DNA from: Aequorivita sp.
GTDB lineage: Bacteria > Bacteroidota > Bacteroidia > Flavobacteriales > Flavobacteriaceae
Direction: 5' to 3'
Length of the DNA stretch: 52,254 nt
Assembly (NCBI GenBank): GCA_020435825.1
Contig: JAGQYY010000009.1
Span: forward strand, 1-52,254
In this document: positions 1-7,225 of the stretch, piece after piece
Position numbering within the stretch: the first letter of the stretch is position 1
Layout of the letters: every line of letters starts with the position of its first letter
Position numbers and translations under genes: made by a program
The notes under the pieces: generated by a model
What the model saw: the letters and a program-made list of their open reading frames with translations, nothing else
What the model was told of the DNA's origin: nothing
Databases searched by the model: none

Positions 1-130
1 AGCTTGCGTACAGTGTCCCGCCGGATTTATGAAGATACCGAAGGTAATGTTTTGTGAATCGAAGATACATAAAAATTTCGAGGGAATTTTGGCGTTTTAG
101 AAGACCGAACCTATATGCCCTCACTAGCGA

Positions 131-237
131 TGAATTAAGCCACTAAAAATTAGACACCAAGAAAACAAGCACCGCTTAAATCGCATTAAAATAGGTGGAA
201 ATATTCAGAAAATAGTAGTTGTGCAACAGTTACCGTT
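131..237. repeat. Direct repeat copy A flanking higBA
   Basis: This is the first copy of an imperfect direct repeat; the second copy is at 1012-1129. Both contain, in the same order, GAATTAAGCCACT, CGCTTAAATCGC, TATTCAGAAAATAG and GTTGTGCAAC followed by GTTACCG. The copies differ by scattered substitutions and a short insertion in copy B. The pair brackets the higBA module exactly, so the module and one repeat look like a unit that moved or duplicated together. Whether the repeat is a recombination site, such as an integron attC-like element, is inference. No integrase is in the window. The bases before it (1-130) hold no gene I can support. Confidence 0.7.
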
Positions 238-256
238 TTTAGGCACTGGCGTTTTA

Positions 257-613
257 TTAATAATCTTGAACTAAAACTTCAGTTGGAATATGAAGTGTTG
301 CGTTCAGTTTTCTAATCATATCTAAAGTCAGTTTTCGTTTTTTGCTTAAAATTTCACTAACCCTACTTTTATATCCGACCACTTCTGCCAAATCCTTTTG
401 TTTCATTCCCATTTGCTCCATTCGAAATTTGATTGCCTCGATTGGGTCAGGCATTCCGATTGGAAAATTTTCATTTTCGTAACGGTCGATCAAAATTGAA
501 AGGATTTCCAGTTCGTCTCCTTCTTCCGTTCCCTTTTTTGCATCAAAAATATCCTCAAGTCTGTCGAGAGCTTTTTGATAATCTTTTTCGTTTCTAATAG
601 GTAATATTTTCAT
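257..613 (-). CDS. higA: HigA-type antitoxin, XRE family
   Basis: This 118-residue protein has a helix-turn-helix in its C-terminal half, roughly residues 64-105, recognisable from KQKDLAEVVGYKSRVSEIL, and an acidic N-terminal half. It matches the HigA antitoxin family, which binds and neutralises the mRNA-cleaving toxin HigB and represses the operon. The start lies 2 bases after the stop of the upstream toxin gene, and the toxin-first order is typical of higBA. A palindrome upstream of the toxin gene is a plausible binding site. The assignment rests on the motif and the gene pairing. Confidence 0.88.
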   Translation of the reverse strand: MKILPIRNEKDYQKALDRLEDIFDAKKGTEEGDELEILSILIDRYENENFPIGMPDPIEAIKFRMEQMGMKQKDLAEVVGYKSRVSEILSKKRKLTLDMIRKLNATLHIPTEVLVQDY

Positions 614-615
614 AA

Positions 616-909
616 TCAGATGTTATTTGCGTCTATTTTGTCGTATTCTGCGTGAGTTCCAATAAACCTTATCCAGCATACTCCATATTCAAAGTTGAAT
701 TTTACAATCAAGCGATAATTATTGCCTTTAATGTTGTAAACAATTCGATTGTCTTTTAAAATACTTGCACTTGGATAGTCATTTTTTAATTCATTAATAT
801 TTGTCCATTCAGATTTTTCAGTTTCTCTATACCAAGATTTCAATTGTTCTTCACAGTCTGCGTGTTTTTCCCAAAAATCTCGTAAAGTACGTTTGGCAAT
901 TACTCTCAC
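616..909 (-). CDS. higB: HigB-type mRNA interferase toxin
   Basis: This is a RelE-fold toxin of 97 residues that would cleave mRNA at the ribosome. The family hallmark is the N-terminus VRVIAKRTLRDFWEKHAD and later the core NNYRLIVKFNFE plus a C-terminal FIGTHAEYDKID segment. The reading frame stays open up to 1062, but I chose the GTG at 909. Family members begin at this point, a TATATTTG promoter element lies just upstream, and the extra N-terminal residues would be encoded by the repeat at 1012-1129. The gene is followed at once by higA. The GTG start may keep toxin synthesis low relative to antitoxin, which is inference. Confidence 0.87.
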   Translation of the reverse strand: MRVIAKRTLRDFWEKHADCEEQLKSWYRETEKSEWTNINELKNDYPSASILKDNRIVYNIKGNNYRLIVKFNFEYGVCWIRFIGTHAEYDKIDANNI

Positions 910-927
910 ATTATACTTATTTTGTTG

Positions 928-935
928 CAAATATA
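928..935 (-). promoter_or_regulatory. -7 promoter element of higBA
   Basis: On the minus strand the sequence reads TATATTTG, a full match to the Bacteroidota -7 consensus TAnnTTTG. It lies 18 bases before the GTG of higB. The nearest TTG that could act as a -33 box (949-951) has a spacer of only 13 bases and falls inside the palindrome at 945-959. Confidence 0.55.
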
Positions 936-944
936 ATAAAAAAG

Positions 945-959
945 TTACCAAATTGGTAA
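945..959. promoter_or_regulatory. Palindromic operator candidate for HigA
   Basis: TTACCAA-A-TTGGTAA is a perfect inverted repeat with 7-base arms around one central base. It sits directly upstream of the -7 element of higBA, where a repressor would block RNA polymerase. Autoregulation by HigA at such palindromes is established for the family; that this one is the site is inference. Confidence 0.55.
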
Positions 960-1011
960 TAAATTTTCTTTTTTCAGCTTGTTTCCAACGGTTTAGGCTA
1001 TGAGAGGTTAC

Positions 1012-1129
1012 GTGAATTAAGCCACTTAAAATTCCAACGAAAATCACACACCCAAAAAACAAACATCGCTTAAATCGCTTTAAAAGGGGTGGAATTATTC
1101 AGAAAATAGGAGTTGTGCAACGGTTACCG
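1012..1129. repeat. Direct repeat copy B flanking higBA
   Basis: Second copy of the repeat at 131-237, on the upstream side of higBA. It carries a short insertion relative to copy A and is followed by a second GTTGTGCAT motif at 1131-1139. It lies between higB and the protease operon. Any coding potential here is fortuitous and only prolongs the higB frame upstream. Confidence 0.7.
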
Positions 1130-1144
1130 GTGTTGTGCATAGTG

Positions 1145-1933
1145 CTATACTGTAGTCTGATCGATTAACTTATACCTTTTCATTAGAAATAGTCCATAAA
1201 TCAAGCAAGGTAATACGAGCAACATACTCAAAGCAGCATTTTCAATGGATGTCGGTTCAGAAATTTTTTGTTTTATCGGCAGTCCGGTGGAGTCCAATTT
1301 TGCTACAAAATCAATAATGGAGTGGATGATAATTAAGGGATAAATTCGTTTTGTGATTATAAGTAAAGCCCCGAACATGACACCAATAAAAGTGGCAAAA
1401 CAGACTTGTGACAATTCCCCATATAATCCTTTGTTGAAATTGATTAGATGAAGTATTCCAAAGAAGAAGGATGTTGCAATTACCGATAAAACAATGTTTT
1501 TCTTGGTGTTTCCAAATCGATTGATTAAATGAGACTGTAAAAATCCACGAATGCTCAATTCTTCTGAAATCCCTATGGATAGTGCATATATAAATAGAAA
1601 ACCAATATTTGGAAAAAGCAAGTCTGTGTTTAAGTCGTCCAAAAAAAGGGCATTGAGCAATACTAAATATACAAGCGGAAATATCAATAAATACCATTTT
1701 TGGAGTCGTGTTGATTTTATTCCGGCAATCTGAAAAAGTCCATTTTTCTTAATAAAGAAATAGGAAACTAAGATTAAAACAAGATTTGCTCCAATACTTA
1801 TGGAAATGTGAATCCGATAGGATTCGATTCCGTTTTGAATCAATTGATAAGAGATGAATTCTCTAGTAAATAAAATAGCCAAAAGTGAGATGACAAAGGC
1901 GATGATTTGTATCCAAAATTCTCTATTTTTCAT
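1145..1933 (-). CDS. CPBP family intramembrane metalloprotease
   Basis: This 262-residue polytopic membrane protein has about seven or eight hydrophobic segments. It carries the three conserved CPBP (Abi, Rce1-like) motifs: EELSIRGFLQ with the paired glutamates and arginine, FFFGILHLINF with the first histidine, and IIHSIIDF with the second. The family contains glutamate-type membrane proteases linked to CAAX processing, bacteriocin maturation or self-immunity. Its start overlaps the end of the upstream S41 protease gene by 11 bases, so it is the last gene of a three-protease operon. The substrate is unknown. Confidence 0.88.
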   Translation of the reverse strand: MKNREFWIQIIAFVISLLAILFTREFISYQLIQNGIESYRIHISISIGANLVLILVSYFFIKKNGLFQIAGIKSTRLQKWYLLIFPLVYLVLLNALFLDDLNTDLLFPNIGFLFIYALSIGISEELSIRGFLQSHLINRFGNTKKNIVLSVIATSFFFGILHLINFNKGLYGELSQVCFATFIGVMFGALLIITKRIYPLIIIHSIIDFVAKLDSTGLPIKQKISEPTSIENAALSMLLVLPCLIYGLFLMKRYKLIDQTTV

Positions 1934-3344
1934 TGACGTCTAAATTTTTTATGGCATTGAGTATATTCATTTTATCAGCTTCTAAATCATCGGCCACCAA
2001 TCTGAAAAATGTTTGTCTATCTTCAGGGTAATTCAATTCAAAATCCACCGGAATTCCAATATTCTCATAGCATTTACCTTGCATATCGGTATAAATTTCA
2101 TTTGATACCGAAAAATACCATTCATTTGGCAATGTTTTTTCCAGAGCATCGGAGATGGCTCCATTGGTGTGGGAGCCGATACGTTTTAAGTGATTAACTT
2201 CTAATGAAGCCAATGCCAACATATCAGTTGCACTTGCCGATTGCTGTGAGGTAAGCAAATAGACCGGTTGAGTATAAGGATTTTTTACAGCTTCTAAATA
2301 GATGGGAGTTTTCTTGGTAAATCCATTTTTGTATTGTGCTTTTTTGGAAGCAACCTGTTTTCTGACGACATTAAAATAGTGTAAAATTTCTAAGGATACA
2401 GCATCTTGCCCACCACCATTAAATCGAACATCAATAATGATAGACTGAGTATCTTTAAGGTCTTGCATTACCTTTTCCATAATCTTTCTAACACCGGCAA
2501 CTTCTTTTTCTATTTGCTCCTCATAGCTCAATTTATTAAATTCATCCATATAGGTAGAAACAAAACCATTTTCTTTTATGAGGCTGTCATTCAAACTTAA
2601 ATCACCATATAAAAACATGGTTTTGATTTGAATATAACCAATATTGTTTTCCATTTTGCCCCATTTTATAAGCCATGAGTCTTGGGTTAGATCCTCTATG
2701 ATAAAATGTTTCGCCACCAAATCAGCAATTTCAAAATCGCCGTATTCCTTTAATTTATTTGTTCCTTCTTCTTTAGCTTTTTGTTCTTCTGCCAATTCAT
2801 AAACTTTGTCCGTGGGTTCAATATAACCGTGATTATCTTTTAAAGTGTCAATAACTTCTTGCATAATCAAATACAATTCAACTTCTGAGGTGTTTGGGTT
2901 GATTTTTTCTTTTGCTTTTTTATATACAGCGTCCCAATTTATCCCGTTCAGTTCAAAATAGGCGTAGTGGTTTTTTAAGGTTTCTGAAAATACTTCAAAG
3001 TTTAGCAAGGGGTCATTTTTGTCCGTTATATTTTTCTTGCATAAATCATCGAACTCGGTTGCTCTTGTATAGTAATAAAAATTGAATCCTCTTTTTACGG
3101 CAAGCGTATCATTGAGTACTTCTATTGAGTTTTTTATTTCGGAAATGTCTCCTTCTTTTGAAGGCAAACAGGAAACTTTAGTAATATCATAGTATTGATA
3201 TTTGGCAGAATCTATTTTTAGAATTTTACCATAGCCTATAGATTGCCATGTGCCATACATAGATTCTTTTTTTGTGTTTCTTTTAGGCTGACAAGATGCG
3301 ATTAAAAAAAGTAGTACGATAAAAAGGGGAAGTTTAGTATTCAT
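1923..3344 (-). CDS. S41 family C-terminal-processing-like protease, lipoprotein
   Basis: This 473-residue protein has a lipoprotein signal with cleavage expected before Cys18 (LIASC), placing it in the periplasm or on the outer membrane. The S41 catalytic region is visible in the second half: IIIDVRFNGGGQD near 302-314, then SQQSASATDM near 366-375 with Ser371 as the likely nucleophile, and a following GSHTNGAISD loop. An N-terminal S41 helical domain (about 110-190) precedes it; I see no clear PDZ domain. The start codon shares one base with the stop of the C1 peptidase gene, indicating translational coupling. A role in peptide degradation or processing is inferred. Confidence 0.86.
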   Translation of the reverse strand: MNTKLPLFIVLLFLIASCQPKRNTKKESMYGTWQSIGYGKILKIDSAKYQYYDITKVSCLPSKEGDISEIKNSIEVLNDTLAVKRGFNFYYYTRATEFDDLCKKNITDKNDPLLNFEVFSETLKNHYAYFELNGINWDAVYKKAKEKINPNTSEVELYLIMQEVIDTLKDNHGYIEPTDKVYELAEEQKAKEEGTNKLKEYGDFEIADLVAKHFIIEDLTQDSWLIKWGKMENNIGYIQIKTMFLYGDLSLNDSLIKENGFVSTYMDEFNKLSYEEQIEKEVAGVRKIMEKVMQDLKDTQSIIIDVRFNGGGQDAVSLEILHYFNVVRKQVASKKAQYKNGFTKKTPIYLEAVKNPYTQPVYLLTSQQSASATDMLALASLEVNHLKRIGSHTNGAISDALEKTLPNEWYFSVSNEIYTDMQGKCYENIGIPVDFELNYPEDRQTFFRLVADDLEADKMNILNAIKNLDVNEK

Positions 3345-4429
3345 TATTTCAAGTCTGATTTTAATTTTATTTCACTAGGAATGCCGTCTTTATGGACCAA
3401 AAGAGAGATTGTTTTTAGCAACAAGGCATTTTTGGTCATGTAGATATAACCTTCCATGTCATTACTCCCTTCAGAATTTTTTAGCAAATAATATGGGTTG
3501 CCACTCTTATCTTTTGCCTTTCCGATGAGATGCATATTGTGATCGTCGGTGGTTGATTTATTGTCAAATGTTTTTTGTCTTAGCTCTTGTGTGATAATGG
3601 TATTTTCTTCATCATTAGAGAGTTGTAAGATTCCTTTTTCAAAATCAAATAACGGTTCGGAAGCATCACCGTCCCAAGCCAGACTGTATCCGTTTTCAAG
3701 GGCGTAATCTATTGTTTTTTCAAAGTCCTGAATAGGTAGGTTAAGATAGTTGTTTTGATTCCAATTGGCGGGAATGTCTAAAACAAATAGTTTGTAGAAA
3801 TCATGATGTGAATAACTTGTTATTTCGATGTATTCATCAGGGTTTATTCCAACATATTCCTCAGCAAATGTTTTTGGAGAATATAATTTACCTTTATAAA
3901 CAAAGGTAGCAGGTGGTGTTCCGAGGTAAGCATTTAGGACAGCTTCAAGTGCCTTACTCCAACTATATGGTTTTATCCTTTCATAACCCGATTTGGCGAT
4001 GGACTCTACCATGGCCAGAAGCAAATCATCCATTTCTACATGGTCATGTTGCCAATCTCCTTCAATGATGCCATTGTAAACCGTTTCGGGAATTGCTCCA
4101 AATTTTTTATATGCATCTAATACACTAAACGTTAAATCGCCTTCCGCAAAATAACTATTGCCCCTTTTTTCAATATATTTCTTTGCCTTTCCTAAATAAG
4201 CAGGAGCCACATAAAAAATAGGTGATAAGGATACGGGTTCTTTGCCAAGTCGAATAGCTTCTGTTTCTAAAAATGAGGTGGTGGCAAAGCTCCAACAAGT
4301 GCCGGAAGACTGTTGGTTTTTAAGAGGTGTGGATGTGATCTTTAGGACAGTATCAAACTCCTGATTGTTTTGTGCCAAGCAAAAGGTGTTAGCACAAATC
4401 AATAGAAAAAGTAAGAAATGGTATTTCAT
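3344..4429 (-). CDS. Secreted C1 family (bleomycin hydrolase-like) cysteine peptidase
   Basis: This 361-residue protein has a signal peptide ending near FCLAQ (residue 20). The papain-fold triad is visible: Cys45 in NQQSSGTCWSF, His297 in DDHNMHLIG and Asn318 in LLKNSEG. This spacing fits the C1B bleomycin hydrolase/PepC aminopeptidase group, whose better known members are cytosolic; this one is exported. It is the first gene of an operon with an S41 lipoprotein protease and a CPBP membrane protease. A full -7 promoter element lies 26 bases upstream, and an AraC regulator precedes it on the same strand. The natural substrate is unknown. Confidence 0.87.
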   Translation of the reverse strand: MKYHFLLFLLICANTFCLAQNNQEFDTVLKITSTPLKNQQSSGTCWSFATTSFLETEAIRLGKEPVSLSPIFYVAPAYLGKAKKYIEKRGNSYFAEGDLTFSVLDAYKKFGAIPETVYNGIIEGDWQHDHVEMDDLLLAMVESIAKSGYERIKPYSWSKALEAVLNAYLGTPPATFVYKGKLYSPKTFAEEYVGINPDEYIEITSYSHHDFYKLFVLDIPANWNQNNYLNLPIQDFEKTIDYALENGYSLAWDGDASEPLFDFEKGILQLSNDEENTIITQELRQKTFDNKSTTDDHNMHLIGKAKDKSGNPYYLLKNSEGSNDMEGYIYMTKNALLLKTISLLVHKDGIPSEIKLKSDLK

Positions 4430-4454
4430 TAAAATGTCAATTTAGAATTGAGCA

Positions 4455-4462
4455 CAAACATA
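4455..4462 (-). promoter_or_regulatory. -7 promoter element of the protease operon
   Basis: The minus strand reads TATGTTTG, a full match to TAnnTTTG, 26 bases before the ATG of the C1 peptidase. No TTG is seen at the usual distance upstream, which fits a promoter that needs an activator such as the adjacent AraC protein. Confidence 0.5.
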
Positions 4463-4474
4463 GTTTACCCGATT

Positions 4475-5245
4475 CTAAATGTCTTGTAATATATTGCGGG
4501 TAGCATAATCATGAGGACTTAAACCTACATAGTGCTTAAAATAATGACTAAAGTGACTCTGATCATAATAACCAGTTGACAAGGCAGTTTCAATGAGAGA
4601 TCTTCCTTCCCGTAAATGTCTTTTTGCTTGAATGGTTCTTTGAAGATTTACATATTCGAAAGGTGTGATGCCTATACTTTTTTTGAATTGCCGAATAAAA
4701 CTGTATTTGCTTTGTTTTGCTATTTGGGCTAAATCGTCCAGTCTTATTTTTTCATTGCATTTTTGGTTTATGTATTGCAATATTTCAGGCATAAAAGAAT
4801 AATGATGTTGTTCAGATTGAAAAGCACCCTTTTCCCCATTGGTTAAAATAAGTTGGTTTAATCCTTTAATTAATAGATCATTGCTTTCTAAATTCCCTGC
4901 ATATAACTCAGAAAAATAGTGTTTAAACTGATTGAATAACGCCTGATTATCAATTACTTTTTCTGGAAATGAAATGTTGTCCTGTTTGCTGAAATATTTT
5001 ATAATGTCAGGGTTTATGTATAATGAGGTTACTGTATAAGGATTATCATCGAAAATTTTATTTTCATGGACCTCATAAGGATGAGAAATGAGAATGTTCC
5101 CGGTAACACCATAGAGATTATTTTCTATAAAAGTTCCTTTTTCTATAAAAGATAGGACATAGGAATCGTGAAAATGCTTTTGAAATTCGCTTTTACTGTT
5201 TTTAAAGGTTAAAATTTCTAACGAATCAAATTCTTTTAACTGCAT
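4475..5245 (-). CDS. AraC family transcriptional regulator
   Basis: This 256-residue protein has an N-terminal cupin-like sensing domain (HFHDSYVLSFIEKG near 23-40, then SHPYEVHENKIF) and a C-terminal double helix-turn-helix (about 155-250). The latter includes DLAQIAKQSKYSFIRQFKK and the AraC signature GYYDQSHFSHYFKHYVGLSP. The family usually activates transcription on binding a small ligand. Its stop is 45 bases from the start of the three-protease operon on the same strand, so that operon is the most likely target. The ligand is unknown. Confidence 0.9.
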   Translation of the reverse strand: MQLKEFDSLEILTFKNSKSEFQKHFHDSYVLSFIEKGTFIENNLYGVTGNILISHPYEVHENKIFDDNPYTVTSLYINPDIIKYFSKQDNISFPEKVIDNQALFNQFKHYFSELYAGNLESNDLLIKGLNQLILTNGEKGAFQSEQHHYSFMPEILQYINQKCNEKIRLDDLAQIAKQSKYSFIRQFKKSIGITPFEYVNLQRTIQAKRHLREGRSLIETALSTGYYDQSHFSHYFKHYVGLSPHDYATRNILQDI

Positions 5246-5298
5246 TCTTTTCTTGGATATTTTGTATGTCTCGTCCTAAAATATGGCTACAGGTTAAT

Positions 5299-5312
5299 CC
5301 CGAAGCTTCGGG
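5299..5312. repeat. Perfect 14-base palindrome between AraC and deiminase genes
   Basis: CCCGAAGCTTCGGG reads the same on both strands. It lies in the 186-base gap upstream of the AraC gene. It could act as a hairpin in RNA or as an extragenic repetitive palindrome. There is a short run of five T residues a few bases downstream on the plus strand, but no gene there to terminate. The rest of the gap (5246-5431) holds no reading frame I can support. Confidence 0.5.
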
Positions 5313-5410
5313 AGATTTTTCGCTGTTAATTTATACACCATATTTGGAGTTTTAAAATCTAAAGATAAGTGTAATCTTACTTTCGTTTTATCACTTTAAC
5401 CGCTATTACT

Positions 5411-5433
5411 TATGCACAATGTTTACAACCGTT
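5411..5433. repeat. Cassette-junction-like element
   Basis: TATGCACAATGTTTACAACCG lies just downstream of the deiminase gene. It resembles, loosely and in the other orientation, the GTTGCACAAC and ATGCACAACACC segments at the higBA repeats. This is pattern recognition by eye only. Confidence 0.3.
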
Positions 5434-6664
5434 ATTTTTCAGTCGCTGGTTGTTCGTGTGTCATACAATGAATACCTCCACCTCCGCGATTTATACTTAA
5501 AGTGTAAATCTGTATAATCTTTCTGTCAGGGAAAAGTTTTTCAAATAGTTCTTTCACATCTTGGTCTTTTTGTTTTTGGGATGCAGACATTCCTTCTTTC
5601 CAATATTTTGGTATTAATACCGTATTGTTGCTGATAAAATAATTCACATAACTTGCTGCTGGAACTCTATATATTGTGTCACCAGCTCTAAATCCAAAAT
5701 CTTTAAATTCACTTTCGGTGTCATTGTCGATTATATAAGTGTATTTAAGTTGCTCTATTTCGGGCATAGGAACTCTGTGTATTTCTAATTTTTTGCCTTC
5801 TGCATTGGTCGCTTTTTTCAAAATCTTAAAATTTTCTTCCAGCATATAATAATTGATGCTGTCGACAGGGCTTTTTGATATGTCCTTTTTATCAATAAAT
5901 GGCAGAATAACTGTGTGGTCATCAACAAATCTACATAGTTCGTCAATGTGCCTATTGGCACCACCACCAAAATAGTTTTTGTAAAATGGTCCAAAGTTTT
6001 TAAAGATTCTGTCTTCTATTAGACCGTCCTTAAGCCAAACAATTTTTTTTGCTCCTAAAACCCTTGTCAACTCATTTTCAATTTCTAACAATGATTTTGT
6101 TGGGTTTCGTTGTAGTGCCATTTCTTTTATAATGAGAAATGTTCCCTTACCATTCGACTCTATCCCTCCGGCTTCGAAAACAAAATCACTTTTTATCGTT
6201 GGGATATTTAATTGGGCAGCCAATCGTTTATCATACTCTCCGATACTTTTTATGTAATCGGGAATAGGTGTATCAATTATTTCAGGATATACACCATACA
6301 TTGAGTAATTAAAATCCACCATTTTTAATTGTTGATTTTCCAATACAAAAAATAGCGGGTCTCTTGTCCAAAAATCTACATTTGGATCTGTGGCAAAATG
6401 GATTTTTGAAGTATCAATTTTATAGTTGTTAAGTTTAGATTTTATGCTTGATGACAAAGAATCGTGAGGTATATTAAGGATAATCTCGATATCGGGCTGA
6501 AGAGCTTCCACAACCCGGCACAATACAGTATCTCGTCTGTCATTTCCAAACCAAGCAAGGTGAACCCTCTCTTGCTTTTCCCATTCTGCAGGAAGTCTTA
6601 ATGATTGTCCATTTGCTGACAATGCAGTTAATAATAAAGCAAATATGACATTAAATGGTTTCAT
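5432..6664 (-). CDS. Secreted agmatine deiminase / peptidyl-arginine deiminase family protein
   Basis: About 410 residues, starting at the ATG at 6664, because an export signal (MKPFNVIFALLLTALSANGQ) begins there. The PAD_porph family motifs are present: WTRDP, FEAGGIESNGKGT, and near the C-terminus GGGGIHCMTHEQP with the expected catalytic cysteine. Cytosolic relatives hydrolyse agmatine to N-carbamoylputrescine, and exported relatives such as the Porphyromonas enzyme act on arginine residues. The signal peptide here points to an extracytoplasmic substrate. It is separated from RidA by about 140 bases and from the protease block by a junction-like element. Confidence 0.84.
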   Translation of the reverse strand: MKPFNVIFALLLTALSANGQSLRLPAEWEKQERVHLAWFGNDRRDTVLCRVVEALQPDIEIILNIPHDSLSSSIKSKLNNYKIDTSKIHFATDPNVDFWTRDPLFFVLENQQLKMVDFNYSMYGVYPEIIDTPIPDYIKSIGEYDKRLAAQLNIPTIKSDFVFEAGGIESNGKGTFLIIKEMALQRNPTKSLLEIENELTRVLGAKKIVWLKDGLIEDRIFKNFGPFYKNYFGGGANRHIDELCRFVDDHTVILPFIDKKDISKSPVDSINYYMLEENFKILKKATNAEGKKLEIHRVPMPEIEQLKYTYIIDNDTESEFKDFGFRAGDTIYRVPAASYVNYFISNNTVLIPKYWKEGMSASQKQKDQDVKELFEKLFPDRKIIQIYTLSINRGGGGIHCMTHEQPATEK

Positions 6665-6683
6665 TTCGTGATTGCTTTTAAAT

Positions 6684-6710
6684 GGTTGCCAACTATTATG
6701 TATATGCACT
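6684..6710. repeat. Cassette-junction-like element at edge of accessory block
   Basis: GGTTGCCAAC followed by TATGTATATGCACT lies upstream of the deiminase gene. It again combines a GTTG(N)CAAC palindrome with a TGCAC motif, as at the higBA repeats. It may mark the right edge of the accessory block, since the genes beyond it are core functions. The match is weak and judged by eye. Confidence 0.25.
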
Positions 6711-6803
6711 TTTGGGATTATAAAAGGTGGGCTTTTTGTTGTTAAAAAAGCGTATAAATTTTTAAACAGAAAAAGCGGTTTTGTAACGAATTATGGCGAG
6801 CTC

Positions 6804-7184
6804 TTAAAACGAAGCAATTACCGAAATTTCCACATTTACAAACTTAGGCAGATTGGCAACCTCAACAGTTTCACGTGCTGGGGCAGTGGCTTCGTTAAAA
6901 TATGTGGCATAAACCTCATTGATGGCAGCAAAGTTGTGCATATCACTAATAAAGATGGAGGTTTTCAGTACATTTTCAAATGTCATTCCGGCTTTGGTAA
7001 GAATGGCCCTTAGGTTTTCCATAACCAGTTTGGTTTCAGTTTTAATATCATCTGTTACCAAATTGCCGGTTTTTGGGTCAATGGCTATCTGCCCAGAGGT
7101 GTATAGCATACTGCCGTTAAGAACCGCTTGGTTGTATGGGCCAATAGGGGCAGGGGCGTGGGGGGTGGTGATTATTTTTCTCAT
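6804..7184 (-). CDS. ridA: RidA family enamine/imine deaminase
   Basis: This 126-residue protein matches the usual RidA length. Hallmarks are the N-terminal HAPAPIGPYNQAVLNG, then YTSGQIAIDPKTG and PARETVEVANLP with the conserved arginine that contacts the carboxylate of the substrate. RidA hydrolyses reactive 2-aminoacrylate and other enamines formed by PLP enzymes, protecting the cytosol. It lies 41 bases downstream of the LptD-like gene on the same strand and may share its transcript. Starting at the ATG at 7184 gives the usual N-terminus. Confidence 0.94.
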   Translation of the reverse strand: MRKIITTPHAPAPIGPYNQAVLNGSMLYTSGQIAIDPKTGNLVTDDIKTETKLVMENLRAILTKAGMTFENVLKTSIFISDMHNFAAINEVYATYFNEATAPARETVEVANLPKFVNVEISVIASF

Positions 7185-7225
7185 TAAAGGGTAAATTTGT
7201 GAGTTTGTGAATCAGTAATTATTCA

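Noticed and set aside
1-57. Plus-strand frame from the window edge ending at a TGA, reading SLRTVSRRIYEDTEGNVL
   Set aside because: Only 18 codons are visible, no family is recognisable, and a stop-free stretch of this length is expected by chance. It could be the end of a gene outside the window but cannot be supported.
910-1062. N-terminal extension of HigB by 51 residues
   Set aside because: The extension is encoded largely by repeat DNA, contains the operator and promoter, and is not part of the HigB family.
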